The notes below the pieces were generated by a model that saw only the letters and a program-made list of their open reading frames with translations, made no database searches and was not told where the DNA came from. Position numbers and translations under genes: made by a program. From contig NC_089978.1 of assembly GCF_036417845.1 (NCBI RefSeq), positions 140,238,288 through 140,302,287 on the forward strand: DNA of 64,000 bases. The letters run 5' to 3'. This DNA comes from Apteryx mantelli (lineage: Eukaryota; Chordata; Aves; Apterygiformes; Apterygidae). How positions within the stretch are numbered: the first letter of the stretch is position 1; each line of letters starts with the position of its first letter. Below, in pieces: positions 1 to 13,978 of this stretch.

Positions 1-3000
1 GCTCAGGCACTCCTAAGTTTTGGGTCAAACACACCATCACCATGTTCCTTCCAATTCCCTGTTGGTTTCTAGTTGCACAGAGTTTGTGGCAGGTGTACAT
101 TGGCCATTTAAGGACCACAGCTGGATGGCTATATATAGATCTAGCAGATTATAAATCAGATGAGCCTTCTTTGCCTCAGATATGTTGCAGGCTTTTCCAA
201 AACTCCACTACAACACATTTACACTTCATGAATCTGAGATTTTGGGAATATCAGGGATTCCCATGTCAAGGTCCTTCACTAACTGCCTTCCATGACAGCA
301 TCTTCTATGATAGATCTAGAGCTCTCACTAGCCCCTTCCTGTGACCAGTCAGCAGAAATGTATATCCCTTCACTTCCTCAAATAGCCTTTGGTCATACTG
401 GAAGTATATATATTTTTTATTCTGAATATACTTGCCTTGAATTTGTCTTTCCATTCACTTCATTTGCCTTTGAATCTGGCCCTGAATGCACCTTGGAAGC
501 ATATGCTGTGACAGCATGACTGAAGGGAAACACTCCTGCTTGTCTGAACATCTGCTAGATGTGAGCAAAAAAACAGAGAAAGTTCACATTACCCCTCTTA
601 AAAAAGATGACAGATATGAGTAAGAAGTACCACTCATGAGACACCTCTGTGGAGTAAACATTTTGGAATAATATTCCAGGCAACAACTACAGAGGCTCTA
701 ACAACAGATCAACCAGCCATTTATTACATTTCAAAGTGACTCAAAGGAAAATGTTCCAAACAGGCACCACTGGGCATTTGACTCAGCCCAAGCAATCCTT
801 TAACTATTGCTCTGCCACGAAGAATGTGTGACTTCTGTAAACCATGCCTTGGTTTACTTTTGAATAAATGGATAACACATTTGACCATTTTTTTCCTCCA
901 ACTTTTTAAAATGAGAAGCCATTGCAGGGTGCTGCTGTTTCCTCCCAGTGCATAATGCCAGGTTCAAATAATTGTTTAGATCATTGCAAACATTTTCTCC
1001 TCCTTAAATAACATTAGCTTTTTGGACTAGCCGAAGGCCTAAAAGCTGGTTTTAATTTAAATATAAATAATATCCTGAGTGACTGCGTGATTGTTCTAAA
1101 AATAGATTGTTTTCCATCTTAAATATTTTGGTGATCCTAAGGAAAATTGGGGATGGCAGGGGGAAGGATGTCCAGGTCTGTTTCAGGCTGGGGGTACCTC
1201 AGACCTGTGGCATAATGACTTTAGAGAGGCTGGTCATGTCTGAGATACCAGTAGTTTATCTAGAAGTGTATTTATGACACTTCAGTACCAGCATGTCCAC
1301 TCAGAATGTGGTTCAGAAATCACAATGGGAAATCACACACTGTTAAGACTAAACATTCATGAGTGAGCCTCAGTTCAGCAGCAGAGACTGCGGTCAGTGC
1401 AGTTACTGAAATTTTCCAAAAAAACCCCAAGCAAACAAGTTGCTCCAGGAAGAAATTCATACCTTCATGATTTATAATAGTGGGAGTTAGTCCATAAAGC
1501 AGGATGAACCCAGTGAACTCACAGTCATAGGCCACCCATGGACTTCAGTGTTGCCTCCAGTGCCTTAGCTCATTCTAAGTGGTCCATAAAAATGGGTATG
1601 GACCTCCTTTGTTCCTAGGAGTGTGCAATGGTCAGTGGCTTCTATTGGCTTAAAGGCTGCTGATGAGTTTCAATGCGAGTTAGCATTAAGAAGGAAAAGT
1701 ATAGGGATCCTATTTACAGCCTGCTGGCAGCAGACAGGTAGAAAAAAAAATACCCCTCCAAAATCAATGTTTGCTTTACAGAGAGGGCCTCCTTAGGTGT
1801 ACACTGGAAACAATTCTGTCTGTCTTCCACCACAGTTAAGTCACCCTACAGTTAGGTATGCAAGCCAGTAATAGTCAGCAGTCCAGAATCAACAGGCTTC
1901 TGCTGTTGAGCAGTACCAGACCATATGGCCAAAAACAGATGGAAAATATTATATGTGACACAGCACCTGATGAATGATGAGAATGAACAAAAAGTATAGT
2001 GGGGACCAGTGGGCATCTTGGCTCATTTTCACCCTACTTGTGACATGATATAGCAATCAGCACCACTGATGTGGGAAATATTTTTAGCAGTGCGGCTCCT
2101 CCCGTCTAGCACAAGCCAGCCCTCTTGCTCCTTCTCATCACCTAATCTCAGCCCAAAGGAGGTCACATCATGGACCTGCTTCTTTAGTCACTGGCATCCT
2201 GTAGAATCATTTGATCCTGGGAAAGGAGCTATAAAACACAACTGCTGAGAACTGTCAATTCATTTCCTTTGATAGGAGCAAATTTACCCCTGCTGTTCAA
2301 AATCATGGTTGGTCATCCAGTGCACAAAGCAATGAGAAAAAGGTGCAGCCACTGAAAGCACCTTGAAAGCAGGGCCCATGAACTTTGGCAGCTTTCTGAC
2401 CATCCTTTCTACATATCTCTGTGCCTTGATCTCTGCACATGAATTTTTCACTACAAGGGGCTCCCCAGTCCAGAAACTTGGTGTTACTAAGTCATTTGTC
2501 CTGACATTCTGATTTAAAACTAAAGTCATTCCCCTTCTCTTCAACATTTCATGTAAAATAATGGTCACTCAAGTCTTACATATTCATTCTCATGGGTACT
2601 AGATGCCAATGGAAAGGCATTATTAAAGCCCTTGCTACAGGGTTCTGGTTTTCCTTATTAAGTCAGTGCAGTGACACTTTCAGAACCATGCACTCTGTTG
2701 TATCACAGTCACCGTTGACTTTCCAATCAGCAGATAGAAAATGTTTCTCAAAGAGACTTCTGTAACAAAGCAGTTCAGACAAGCATAGCAATCTTGGTGG
2801 CTAGCAGAATGCTTTGAACTGGCAAAGTGCCTGAGAACCAAACAGTTTGATGATGTGAGAGATGGTATGTTCTCTGCTGCAGGGTTTGACGTGACTATGT
2901 GCCATTATTAGCCAAATGCATACATGGAAAGAAATATATGATAGCTTTCAATAGAATGTAGCTCATGAAACCAAGCAGAACTGGGCAATGAAAGTAAATA

Positions 3001-4349
3001 CTGGTTTTGACTGATGTGATTTCATCAAAAGCAAAAGAAAATATTAACTTGCTACCTAAAAGCTTTTTGCTAGCATTAGCTTCCCAGTCCTAGAGCCTTC
3101 TCTAGAGCTAGTGAATATGTACACCATATTATAGTCTGAGTGAAGTCAATGGGACTCTACTTAGGTACAAATCTGTCCTCAGGCAGAGGCAATTGCAGGA
3201 TCAGGCTAAAAGAGTGGGAAGGTGTTAATGCCGGCAGAGTTCAGTGCAGGAGGCTGGAACATAAATCTCTTGAGTGAGGAACAATCCAAACACTGCAGAT
3301 AGGTTGCCTTCTAGTGGTATCTTCCTCTGCTATACTTGAAAAAAAATCCTCCCTTAAAATGTACCACCAAAGAAGCAAAAACACACTCCTGTGGATAGAG
3401 ATGCTGCACTGATTAAATAGTTAGTTACTTCATCTTCTGCTAACTGCGGGCACTGCCCCCACCCTCAGTGTTCTGCAAGAGCTGCTGCTAACAAACAACC
3501 TGCACTTCAGGGCCTGACCTCCTGCAGGCTTGCCAGGTCCTCCAGGGTTACATTTACACACTTGGCCCATACTTCAGTGAGACATACTGGAGCAGGCAGC
3601 TAGAGCAGTGTTTTTGCTCCTGAAAAACAACAGAAAAGTTTTGTTGCAGATCTTATCCTATCATAACCCCTTCTCCCACTCATACTTAGATCTTACTAAA
3701 AAGAATCTGCATAGTTATGATAACCATTTTTAGTCGTCATAATTATATCCTGAATAGAGTGTGAAATGTGCTTTTCCACATAATTTACTGTTTTCCTGTG
3801 ATTCAAGAAACCTCTTTTTTGCATGAATAATTGGTTACTTCTTGTTTATACATCTCCATGGTACATAGCTCCTAGCAGGCCCCCCAAAAAAAGACACAAA
3901 GCTGACATTTAATCATTACATCCATGTGGAACATAACACCTCTTTCTCCAAACTCCTTCCTTTTTACCTACCCCCATAAAAAGAAGGTGCAGAATTTTTG
4001 ACAGTGGAAATGTTTCCTAAAAAAGATTCTACAGTTTTACCTTTCTTAGCACTCATTAGCAAATTATTTTGCTTCATGCTTGTTTTGTGCTTCACATTTT
4101 CCAGAAAATAAACAAAAAGTCCCTTATGAACAAGAGATGTCAGAGAAGGAGGAATGTTTTGGGCACGCTGTTGTCAGGAATGACAACTTTCCGAATACAA
4201 ATTTGTTTATTTCTCAGGGGAGATAGTCACAATTCTGCTTATCAGTAGTCACCTGAACTAGAAAGCATGTCAGTTTGTTCTCAGAATACCGTTCCAGCCT
4301 TGAAACACTTTAGGGATCATCAAGGGGCACATTATATACTTTTTGCAGT

Positions 4350-4430
4350 CAAGTAAACTGAGGCACAAATTAATTTGTTTACAACGACTGCACACTGAGT
4401 CACTGCTCAACTGACTTTGACTCTTTGATA
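4350..4430 (+). repeat. possible MIR-like SINE relic
   Basis: A run reading AAACTGAGGCAC at about 4,355-4,366 is followed some 25 nt later by CACACTGAGTCACTG and a segment ending GACTTTGACTC. The order and spacing resemble the 3' half of the MIR consensus. The match is partial and degraded, so this is a tentative call from pattern memory. Confidence 0.3.
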
Positions 4431-4966
4431 TGTAGAGCTTCTCTTCTGCCTTCAGCTACAGCTTCCCTAATGGATTGCATGTTTAGCTCAATCTGACATC
4501 TACCATAGATGAATGTGTATCTCTGTATGTGTGTGTATATCTAACACTTCCTGCCTTTAAAGCTGAGGGCAACCTTGTGAAGTATTTTGACAGTAGATGA
4601 AAAAAAAAATCAAACAAATAATTTTATTTATGTTTGAGAGCATTGTACTGTGGCAATCCAAGAAAATGTCAGAAAATAGAAGTTAGCAGGAACACTTAAG
4701 AACATCAGAAAAAACATCTTGGCTTAATATCAACTATTAATCTTGTCCAGTAGGCTGTCTCCAGCAGTGGCCAGAGCCAATACAAAAACCAAATGCAACA
4801 GAAAAGGAAAGAAAACGTTTGTTATAGGGAATACACAAGGACATTAATCTCCTTTTCACCACAAACCCAAAGCAACATCAGGTTTTAGGACCGGGAAAAA
4901 AAGCGGAGTGGTTTTTACTTCATATAGACATGAGTCAAAACCAAAGCCTCAAAATCTGATCTTATT

Positions 4967-4985
4967 AAAAAAAAAAAAAAAAAAA
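4967..4985. repeat. poly-A run, 19 A
   Basis: Nineteen consecutive A residues followed by a purine-rich GAGGGAGAG stretch. No retroposon body is recognisable upstream, so it may be a plain homopolymer. Confidence 0.9.
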
Positions 4986-6414
4986 GAGGGAGAGCTGTGA
5001 GGTTTTTGTTTTCCTTTGTTTTGGCAATGAGGTAGAGACAGGAGGGAGTGAAACTTTGGCAAGTGGTAGGGGTTAGGACAGTGGAAGGAAAGAAAAGACA
5101 AAGGAGAGAGAAAAACAGATGCTTGGAATCTAATCTTCTGATTCAAACACACCTTAGCAGCACCGGTTGGAAAGCAGACTCAAAAGCGGAAAGAAATTTT
5201 GGGCCCCGATCAAGATTACAGAAATATCTCAAACTTTGCTGGGCCATAATCTAATGAGAAGGCTTGTGAGAATTTGATATTCCCAAACTAGAACCTTAAA
5301 ACTGATTTGGACCAGAACTACAGTTGGTTTGAAAATGTTTTACTTCTTCCTGTGGAAAAAAAGCCCCAAAAATGGAAAAAAGATTCAGCCAAACCCAAAG
5401 TGCCCAGACTCATTACAAGCTCAGGAAATCAACTCTATTTAAATCCCTTTCAACACCACTGTCCAACTTTAATAGTGTGTATGTGGAAGCAGCTGTTACA
5501 CAGAAGTTCACCCTCCCCTCCTGGTTTCTCTCTCTCCCACTCTAACCCCAACTCTCTGTCTCTAAATGGTCACTATTTGCATTTTTCTTTCTGATTAGTC
5601 TTCTCAAGACTTTTTCTCACTAACCACTGTTTTCATTCTTTTTAGCATCACTCACTCCACTGCCTCTGTCTGTGATCCTCATTATCTCATCCTTGCAGTG
5701 TGACGTTTAGTTCAGTCCTGACTTTGGTGACTTCCCCGGTGTTGGCTCCCAATGTTATTGGTTCCTCTTTTCTTGGCTGCCTCACTCCCCCCCACCCCAC
5801 CCCTTACTCTGTCTTCCCCTCTGGTCCAGTCTTCTAACTCTTAGGATGCCGAAATTCTTTTTATGATACCAGCACCTGAGGCACCTGAGTACTAGATGAG
5901 TTCACCCAACTTTCTGCCACAACCTTATCTTACACTGCTGGGGCTCCCCTAAGCAAGTGTACCCTTAGGAAGACAGGACTTCTCCATCCAATGTACATTC
6001 TTTCCTCACCACTGATTCTGAACACCAGTTTCTTTCTCTAGACTATTTTATTTCTCTTCCCCTGCCCCAACCCATTCTTATGCTTCTAGCTCTTGCCTAC
6101 AATCACCAAGTTGTGAGATGAGGAAAGATCCCTGGGAGACTTGCACCGATTTTCTGGCCTCATTGACATGACTGGAGTGGGTATCCACTTAAACGAGTTC
6201 TGTCCCTGGACGTCCAGTTTCAGTGTTGAATTCTCTCTACCCTTTTTGTTTGCATTTACTATTATTACAAAATCCTCAGTTCCAGCATTGGGAAGTTTAC
6301 CTTGTTTCTGAATCACCAGCATTAGGTGCATCCTCTGCTGGGTGGATTCACTGATCTATTTTTCTGCATGTTGTCAGAAGAACAATACACTTGCAATACA
6401 CTGGCTGGGAGTTG

Positions 6415-6437
6415 TTTTTTTTTTTTTGGGGGGGGGG
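6415..6437. repeat. T13-G10 homopolymer junction
   Basis: Thirteen T residues run directly into ten G residues. Adjacent pure T and G runs of this length are uncommon. The G run could stack or slip, and is also a likely place for sequencing error. Confidence 0.9.
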
Positions 6438-9373
6438 TGGTTTGGTAAGCCTGTCAGTACGCTTCTTATCTTGGCTACAATTGCATAACCTTGCTATTAC
6501 TTCACATTCATTGCAAACAGTTTTGGTCTCTGCCATTTGCTCAGTTTTGGATTCTGTCTTTAAGCAGAGATTTTTTTCTTGGATTCTCTTCATTTCTTTT
6601 ACTGCTTGACATCATTTTCTTATGGGAAATATAGTTTTCATTAGTCCAGCAAATGTGCCCTATTCACTGCAAACCTGAGACCGTTCTTTGCAATTACTGC
6701 TTTTTGTCTTGCTTACTAGATAACTCTCAGGCATGGAATTCACTTTGAAATGAGTAGATCTCATATGTGTGCAAAACTCACAGGGCTTAGAATCATCACA
6801 CTGGTCAATGGTCCTACCTGGAAGCTCTGAGGACAGACCTTTCCCAGGAGACTCTCGGAAACACCTGATTGCTCTGAGCACATTTATCTACTATTTTTAA
6901 CTTCCATGCAAGTTCTGTAATGCTACTGGGCTAGTTGCTCCATCCTCTTTCTGTTCTCTGCAATGCTACTTCCTTTGGGAACCACATAGCAGGAGACCTG
7001 ACAAATCAAATGACATTTTCTAGCATAGTCAGTTATTAATTTGCAATGTCTTACATGTCAAACATTGTAGGTTTGAAAAAAGAGTCTCCATATTTAATAA
7101 ACTACTCAATTCTATTTCAGTATTAAATTGTTTTTTGCTGTACCAAATGAGCACTTCTTACAAGACTGATGGGTCATTACTCGCCCACAGATTTCCCCAT
7201 TTCCATGCACAGATACCAGCTGACTCTTGTTTCTCTTTATCCGTACAATGAGGTCCTATTATTTTCTATTAGTTTTCCAGTCAGTGATGGGAAAGACATT
7301 GTATACAGCATGCTCTTAAATGCCATTCTGAAGGGCCAAAGTCCATTAGATTGTCTTTTCTTTCATGAACATCTATGAGGACCTAAAATGCTTCTAATAT
7401 TTCTATATCTACAGTGAATCTGACTAGCCACCTTTATTTATTTTTATGTTATTTATTTTTAATCTTAGTTTAGATATATCCACAGGTTAATTAATAGCGA
7501 AAAGAATTGCTTTCTTTCCTTATTGGTACCAAAGTCTCCCTAATTATTAGCAATCATATGTTAAATAAAGCTGCCAACATTAAAATCAAGAGGTGCTGCA
7601 AATATATGTTTTGAATATATCAGCTCTACACATTTTGATTGTGTTTTACTGTGAACCACAATGAGGTAAGACTTGGGCTTTCTATTGTGAAAAAAATTTC
7701 CTGTAAACAGGATGATCAGGAGAATTTTGACACATTGAGCACAGTCATTGGTTTCCACATATCTGCCTTATCTGTATCCAAACTGCCTAGCAGCCTGTCA
7801 CTTTGGTACATAATAAGCCAAATAATGTGGGAGTGATTAATTTAGGGGCTGCATGATTTTATTCCCATTTGTGGCAGACTGTGAACAGTAACTAGTGAGG
7901 ACTTCATACTTTACTTAAACACAGAAGCTACTGCTCCAGTAATTGCACCAATAGCACAGAGGCATTGGGAGCAGTCTACCAATTCATACTGCATTGGGAT
8001 TTACACTTTTTGTACACAAAATTAAGTCCCTCTGTTTCCTAGTGTATCCTGCAGTGCTGACTTTTGTGTGAGGAAGGAGGCAGATCCCTTTCCACTTAAA
8101 TAATGCTGAAACAAAAAAGCTTGTCAAGAGATTAGAAGTTACATGACATAGGAAGACCTGACACAATGGCATGATGCTTTCTTTTTCTCATTAGCGAGAA
8201 TCAGATGAATGTGAGATCACCAGTCACCCAGTATAAACCAGCATTAGTCTAAAGCTAGCCTAAGATCTAACCTCAAACCTTCAAGCTGGGGGGCGGGTGA
8301 AGTTATGACCATGCTGAAGTTAAGAGCAGAACTGGAGAAGTAGGGCTGAAATACAACATCCTCCTTCAGGTGAACTATTGATCTATCCAAGACAGGGCTG
8401 CTCCACTAATGATTTTATCACAGGTTTTACAGTATTTGATGTTTTTCTTAAAGCCTCACCTCCTGGGACCCAGCGAGTTTTAGCTCTCATAAAGGGGAAA
8501 AAAGGCTTTCTAGAACTTGCTGTTACAGAGGAAAGCTTAGAAATAAGAATGTTAAAGGTTTGAAAACTATAAGGCAAATAGTGTATTCATTTCTTATTAA
8601 AAATGACTAAAAACCACTTTATGACTTTTAAAAATATGTCAAGATCTTGGAAGACTTGACCATAATGCTTGAATATTTTAGGATTTTAGGATTTTAAAGC
8701 GTTGCCAAGCACCTACATGTTTGGGCAATAGTTTATTGGCCATTTAATGAGAGGCAAATAAAAGAATAGGAAGTAGTCAATTCTTAAATCATTTCTAAAC
8801 ACGTCAGGAGAATTGCATGCATCATCTCTGTACCAAAGCTGAGCCTAAAGCTGAATGACACATGATGCCATTCCTGTAGGATATGTTGATATCTACTTAA
8901 AAAAAGGTGACTGAAGTTTGGTAGTGATGACAATAACTAATATTAAGCCCTTTTTCAGGTATATGCGAGTTCCTTGTTAGCATCCTGCTACCTGTTGGTA
9001 GTAGCCTGGGAAAACAGGGGATGGGCAAGAATGAAGGGAGAAGGAGAACAAGCTTATATAGGGATTGCATTATGTCTGCCTATGCAGAAGTTTGCAAAGG
9101 CCCTTGTTTTGCTTGTTGCTACGGGTCAGCTGAAACTGACCCTCAGGACTTCCATAAAGAGAGGAATGAGTCTACTTTATTTCCTCTGAGTGGTTATGTT
9201 TGGAGTGTCCTATTTGCTCTTTTAATGGGTTCTTCTAAGTAATTTTGCCTCATCAGCAAATTTTAAGTGCTAAGTAAGATACAGTAGGATAGACACAATA
9301 CCTTTCCTTAAACAGAAGCTGAAAGTCTCCCTGTACTAGCAATCTCCTCCTCTACACAGAGACATACCGACAG

Positions 9374-9409
9374 TTTTCACTAATGCAACACTTTTCACTA
9401 ATGCAACAG
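9374..9409. repeat. 18-bp tandem duplication
   Basis: Two adjacent 18-nt copies beginning TTTTCACTAATGCAACA differ only at the last base. A second, unrelated tandem duplication lies about 50 bp downstream. Confidence 0.9.
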
Positions 9410-9456
9410 AAAATAACATTCAAGATCTTATTGTATAGTCACTTTCCTCTCAGTAT

Positions 9457-9514
9457 AATGTTATTGTATTGGAAGAGTTTAACACAATGTTATTGTATCA
9501 GAAGAGTTTAACAC
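9457..9514. repeat. 29-bp tandem duplication
   Basis: Two head-to-tail 29-nt copies beginning AATGTTATTGTAT and ending TTTAACAC differ at two neighbouring bases (TG versus CA). The near-identity suggests a fairly recent duplication. Confidence 0.9.
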
Positions 9515-11389
9515 AATACACAAGAGGGCAGCTATACAAACTCCCAGATTAAAAGACCAGCGCAGCAGCAGAGTATGCCAGGAAGTAGAGCTGAGCACAA
9601 GATGTCATGTTGCTATGACAGTGTGATAAGGCAATTTCCTCCACGACTCAGAACATATTGTAATCCATGTAAGTAGGGGAGGTCTCCCTGAAAATGCTAA
9701 GAAATTAACAGAATGAGGTCTTCGGAAATGGAAGCACGATGTTCCCAAGTAGACTCCAGGCTGGAAAGCTTTTCAGCGTCTCTCTCTTTATAATGGATAT
9801 CTTTCCTTGCTAGAGAGCCCTTTGTGAACATAGTATCACTGATGTTCCCTTAAAGCTCCATTGTCAAGAAGGTGAGGCAATAGCTAGAAACAATGAGTAA
9901 AATCCTGACCTCATTCAAAATACTCTTTGAATTCCAGAAGAGCAAAATTCCACCCTAAAGCCACAAAGCAAAAGCTTTCTGCTAGCATTTGGGGACCGAG
10001 CAATAAGCCTGGGACCTTGCTTGCCCAGATCAGGGAAAGCAGGGAACCCCCAAACAGAGGGGTACATTGATACCAGGAGAGTGGTGCACATATAATGCCC
10101 TTTTTACTTTCTGCCCTGAGGTCTGGCTGCATGAGATGGTGGTGTTCACGTCAGTAACAATTCTGTCTGTGACTTGTGAGCCAAAATAAAACCTAGCTGC
10201 TCTGTCCAAGCTCTGCTGGCTCTGAGGATTAACTGCGGGAGTAAAATACAATACCAAAATTCTTTGACCTGCAAGTTGGCAGAGAATACATCTGTTTTGG
10301 TTAGTTTTAGGACACTATTTTATAGATACATAATTTTCAGAGCACCACAACACTATAAAAAACATTATTGATCAATAAAGTTTCTTAATTAATAAAAATA
10401 AGCAACTTCCTTGGCACACCAATTTTGTCTTCTTTAAAGGTAACCAACATCTGTTTCACTGAGTTCAACAATGAAAAGTCTAGAAAATATGAATTATTTC
10501 TCACTGTAATGTACAAAATCTATTTTGAAGTTGTTGACATTTCTGAGCTTTGTGCTGGAGGCAGCTGTAATGAAATCATTCATGACACTGACAGTATACA
10601 ATAAAACACTTCAATTCACCTTCCAGCTTAACTTATTGAAGTTTAACCTACAAGAAAAAAAATAATATATTTTTTTCATTTAAAATATGATTAAAACATG
10701 TCATTGATAAGCCAAGGGACATACAAACTACTGTGCTATATGTCTGCTTTATGAAAACTAACACGCGCTTTCAGATGCTTACACACGATAATAGATATTA
10801 ACATTTGGCTTTAATGTATAACAAACTAACCAACCATTCAGCTGGGTTCTTCTTAAGTGGAAGATTACCTTGTCATCCCCTCCTTCAACTCACTTATTCT
10901 TTTAGAATGCCTGAGAATTTACTAAAGAAAAATTGTCCTGCAAATTGTACATATACATTGTAGCCGATATTTATATTACATATTCATACAATTGAGTGCA
11001 ATTTAATGTTCATCCTGCTTGCACTTATTTGTATTCCTCTGAACATTCATGTCACTCCTGAATTGTCTAGTTACCAGTCTTTTATAGACCTTCTCCCCTG
11101 CTCTCTTGAGCTTGTGGGAATTTTTTATTCAAATTTCAGTAATATATTCAAATGAAAAATTACCTCATCCAAGACTTAAAGACATTTCTTATTCCCAAGA
11201 AGACAGATAGATGATATATAATCTTCCAGCACAACATCTGGATCTCTTTCTATTTTTAATTTTTTTGGCAGACATTTGAAGACTTCTCTGTCATGTACAT
11301 AGTATTTTTTTAATATTAGTGTAATTATCAAACAAGAATATCCTCATCATTGTGATACAGTAGTATCCCCAGAAAACACCATTCCTCCG

Positions 11390-11419
11390 GAGACACTCTC
11401 AACAGAGACACTCTCAACA
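11390..11419. repeat. 15-bp tandem duplication
   Basis: GAGACACTCTCAACA occurs twice in direct succession with no mismatch. Confidence 0.9.
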
Positions 11420-11519
11420 CATTCTGTCCAGGATGTGGAATCTCACTTCTGGACATTTGTCAGACTAACATATTTGGGTCTCAATGAGCTTAAAGCTTCT
11501 TTACAAAGAATAAACACAG

Positions 11520-11542
11520 TTTTTTTTTTTTTTTTTTTTTTT
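11520..11542. repeat. poly-T run, 23 T
   Basis: Uninterrupted T tract. It could be the poly-A tail of a minus-strand retroposon, but I recognise no element body beside it. Confidence 0.9.
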
Positions 11543-13356
11543 GCATTTTTGGATGCAGTTTTGAAGGACAGGTCCTCCTTTAGCATGGTCTCTTTGTGAG
11601 AGCTGAGACCTCATGGCTAAATTGTCCAGGTTCTGACCCCAGCACCGATAAGCCTGAGAAATGCTAAAGGACATGCTTTCCTAGACCATCAGCCTTTTGG
11701 GCACACTGGCTTCATCCTGGCTCACACAGCCTCTGAGGATTGTGTGGCAGCTGAAACACAGCAGGAAATATATATATATTTTTTGACTTATTTTGCTGAT
11801 TGATTATATCTGAGAAGTTTGTAGGTTCAGGTGAGTACTTTCTAAAGGATCTAGAACCTAATTTCTGCATATTACTTCTCATCCAAACCTGTAATCCTTC
11901 TGTTGTGTGAAACCATCTCTTTTCTTTCTCTTAACATACAACAGATAAAATAATGTTCACAGCATAAAAGCATACTTATCTCTTCTTCTTCACCAAGTCC
12001 ATCTCAGTTCATAAACCACAGTACTATAATTTTCTTTTTTCTGCATGTAGAGAACTTCTCTTCCTTCAAATACCCTTCCTCTCAGTAGCAACAGTGTGGA
12101 GAAAACAAACTCCACTTAGTTTACAATTGCTTCTTTTCTACACTGCCACCTATAGATGATAATCATCATGATCGTAAGGATTTAGCAAAACACTGTTCCC
12201 TTTGCCCTAGGGCATGGAACATGAGACAAATACAGAAAAAAAGTTATGACCCATATAGACACAAGAGTTTGAAAGATGTACATGGGCAGATTTCTGAAAT
12301 AATCATGTTTTCCAAAGTCGATGTTACCATTTCGAACAGACTAAATGCAGTACTGCTGTCCAGACACAGCACCTGCTGAAAGCCTTGGGTGCTGACACTC
12401 CAGGACAGATTTTGTCCTGTTCTATCTAATAATCCATAAAACAGCAATATGCTTTCATTTATATGATCCTTTGACCCTGACAGATTTGTTAAGATTCAAA
12501 CTGGTTTAACTGAGATTTTTATCAAAAGACATCCAAGTGCAAACTTCACAGATGGGTTACATTTGCATGAGATACAGCATTTGGGAAGGTCCTCATTTTC
12601 TTTGTCAACTAAAACTAATAATCAAAGGGATATATAACAAATGCTAGCACCTTACATTTACTTTCAGGTTTTCCACTACTGTCAAGCCTGATGCTAAGAC
12701 GAAGTAATTTGTACCTTTGTGAGGGTGACTTCACTGACATATCTAAATGTGTTTTTTCTAGGCTTTTTCAGCAGGGGATACCACAGAGATGCTATTAGTT
12801 CTGATGTATTGATGGAGAAGCAGCTTATTTCAGCAAGAATATGAAAATACATACTTCTTAGCAGTAGTGTAGTAATACTGAGACACAGATATAACCTCAT
12901 CAAGGTTTCAGCCAGCAGCTCCTCCCCATCCCTGTGAATGGAACAAATGCAACATTTTCTTCAAAAAACTGATCAAAAAATCTGCTCTTGAAAGAACTTC
13001 AAACCAACCCAGTTTCTGTATGCATTTCTGAACCCACACAAAGCTGTGTACGTTCTATTCATTGCAGATGCAGTTGCAAAATATGTAAGGAAGGATGAAA
13101 TCTTGAGCTGGAAATAACTAACAGCAGAATTCTGGCTAACTTCTTGGGAGCCAGAATTGCATAATAGCTGTTGAAATACGTAATCTATGTTCACAATAAA
13201 AGAGCGGGATGCTTAAGTGATGGAATTTGTAAAATTATTGCCACAAAAATAGAGACTGGTCATGTATCATGGTGACTGACTATCATTTAGAAAATTTATA
13301 TACAAAGATAGGTTTGAAGTCTTAACTGATGCCCTAATTTGGTAGTAGTAAAATAA

Positions 13357-13390
13357 CTTGCAAGTATCTTGCAAAGTATCTTGCAAAGTT
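13357..13390. repeat. 12-bp unit repeated about three times
   Basis: Three successive copies of a CTTGCAA(A)GTAT unit, the first one base shorter. They lie about 250 bp upstream of the CR1 copy A 5' junction, but nothing links the two. Confidence 0.8.
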
Positions 13391-13648
13391 CACTCAGCAA
13401 AAACAATTCTGTTTCTCCTTCAGCTAAAGGCTAAAAGGCCTTCTACCATTATACGATACAGGGGATTAGTTAAGACCAACTTCTTTTTAAAGTCAGAGGT
13501 GCAAATTCCTTTGACGTGTGAGAAGAACACAAAATATTTGAGTAACTTGAAGAAAGAGAATGAATCTCAATGACTTGCAATCTGATGGTGACCTACGTTT
13601 ATTGCTACAGATTTATGGTCAAATCTGAAAAGAAATATGAGATAACAG

Positions 13649-13978
13649 GTGGTGACACAGGTGGTGGATGAGGCAACAAGGAGAGGTGTGCTGCTGGACC
13701 TCGTACTAACAAACAAAGAAGGACTGGTGGAAGATGTGAAGGTCGGGGGCTGCCTTGGCTGCAGTGACCATGAGATGGTGGAGTTCAGGATCCTGCGAGG
13801 AGGCAGCAGGGCACCAAGTAGGATCGCAACCCTGGACTTCAGCAGAGCAAACTTTGGCCTCTTCAGGGACCTACTTGGAGGAATCCAATGGGTTAGGGCC
13901 CTAGAAGGAGCGGGGGGTGCCCAAGAGAGCTGGTTAATATTCAAACATCACTTCCTCCAAGCTCATCCCTATGAGTAG
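13649..13978 (+). CDS. CR1 ORF2 fragment: endonuclease C-terminus (frame-broken)
   Basis: A 109-codon open frame holding the last part of the APE-type endonuclease of CR1 ORF2 and the linker to the reverse transcriptase. The LDLVLTN motif is at about residues 16-22 and the catalytic SDH motif at about 39-41, with Asp and His intact, unlike copy C. The catalytic N-terminal half is missing through 5' truncation, so it cannot be an active nuclease. The first Met lies near the insertion junction and is probably not a natural start. The frame ends early because an 11-nt deletion at 13,964/13,965 shifts it. The stop codon lies inside the first codons of the following reverse-transcriptase frame, an 8-nt overlap. 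Confidence 0.85.
   Translation: MVTQVVDEATRRGVLLDLVLTNKEGLVEDVKVGGCLGCSDHEMVEFRILRGGSRAPSRIATLDFSRANFGLFRDLLGGIQWVRALEGAGGAQESWLIFKHHFLQAHPYE

Larger units (their letters stand above)
1..13639. other. AT-rich non-coding stretch, no supported gene
   Basis: I find no convincing gene here. The open frames reach at most about 100 codons, which is what chance gives in DNA this AT-rich, and none shows a recognisable domain. The stretch holds short tandem duplications near 9.4-9.5 kb, 11.4 kb and 13.36 kb, homopolymer runs at 4,967, 6,415 and 11,520, and a weak MIR-like relic near 4.35 kb. It could be intergenic or part of a large intron. Confidence 0.6.

Noticed and set aside
2230..2245. CTATAAAAC TATA-like box
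   Set aside because: No initiator, CpG island or coding sequence follows. TATA-like words are frequent in AT-rich DNA.
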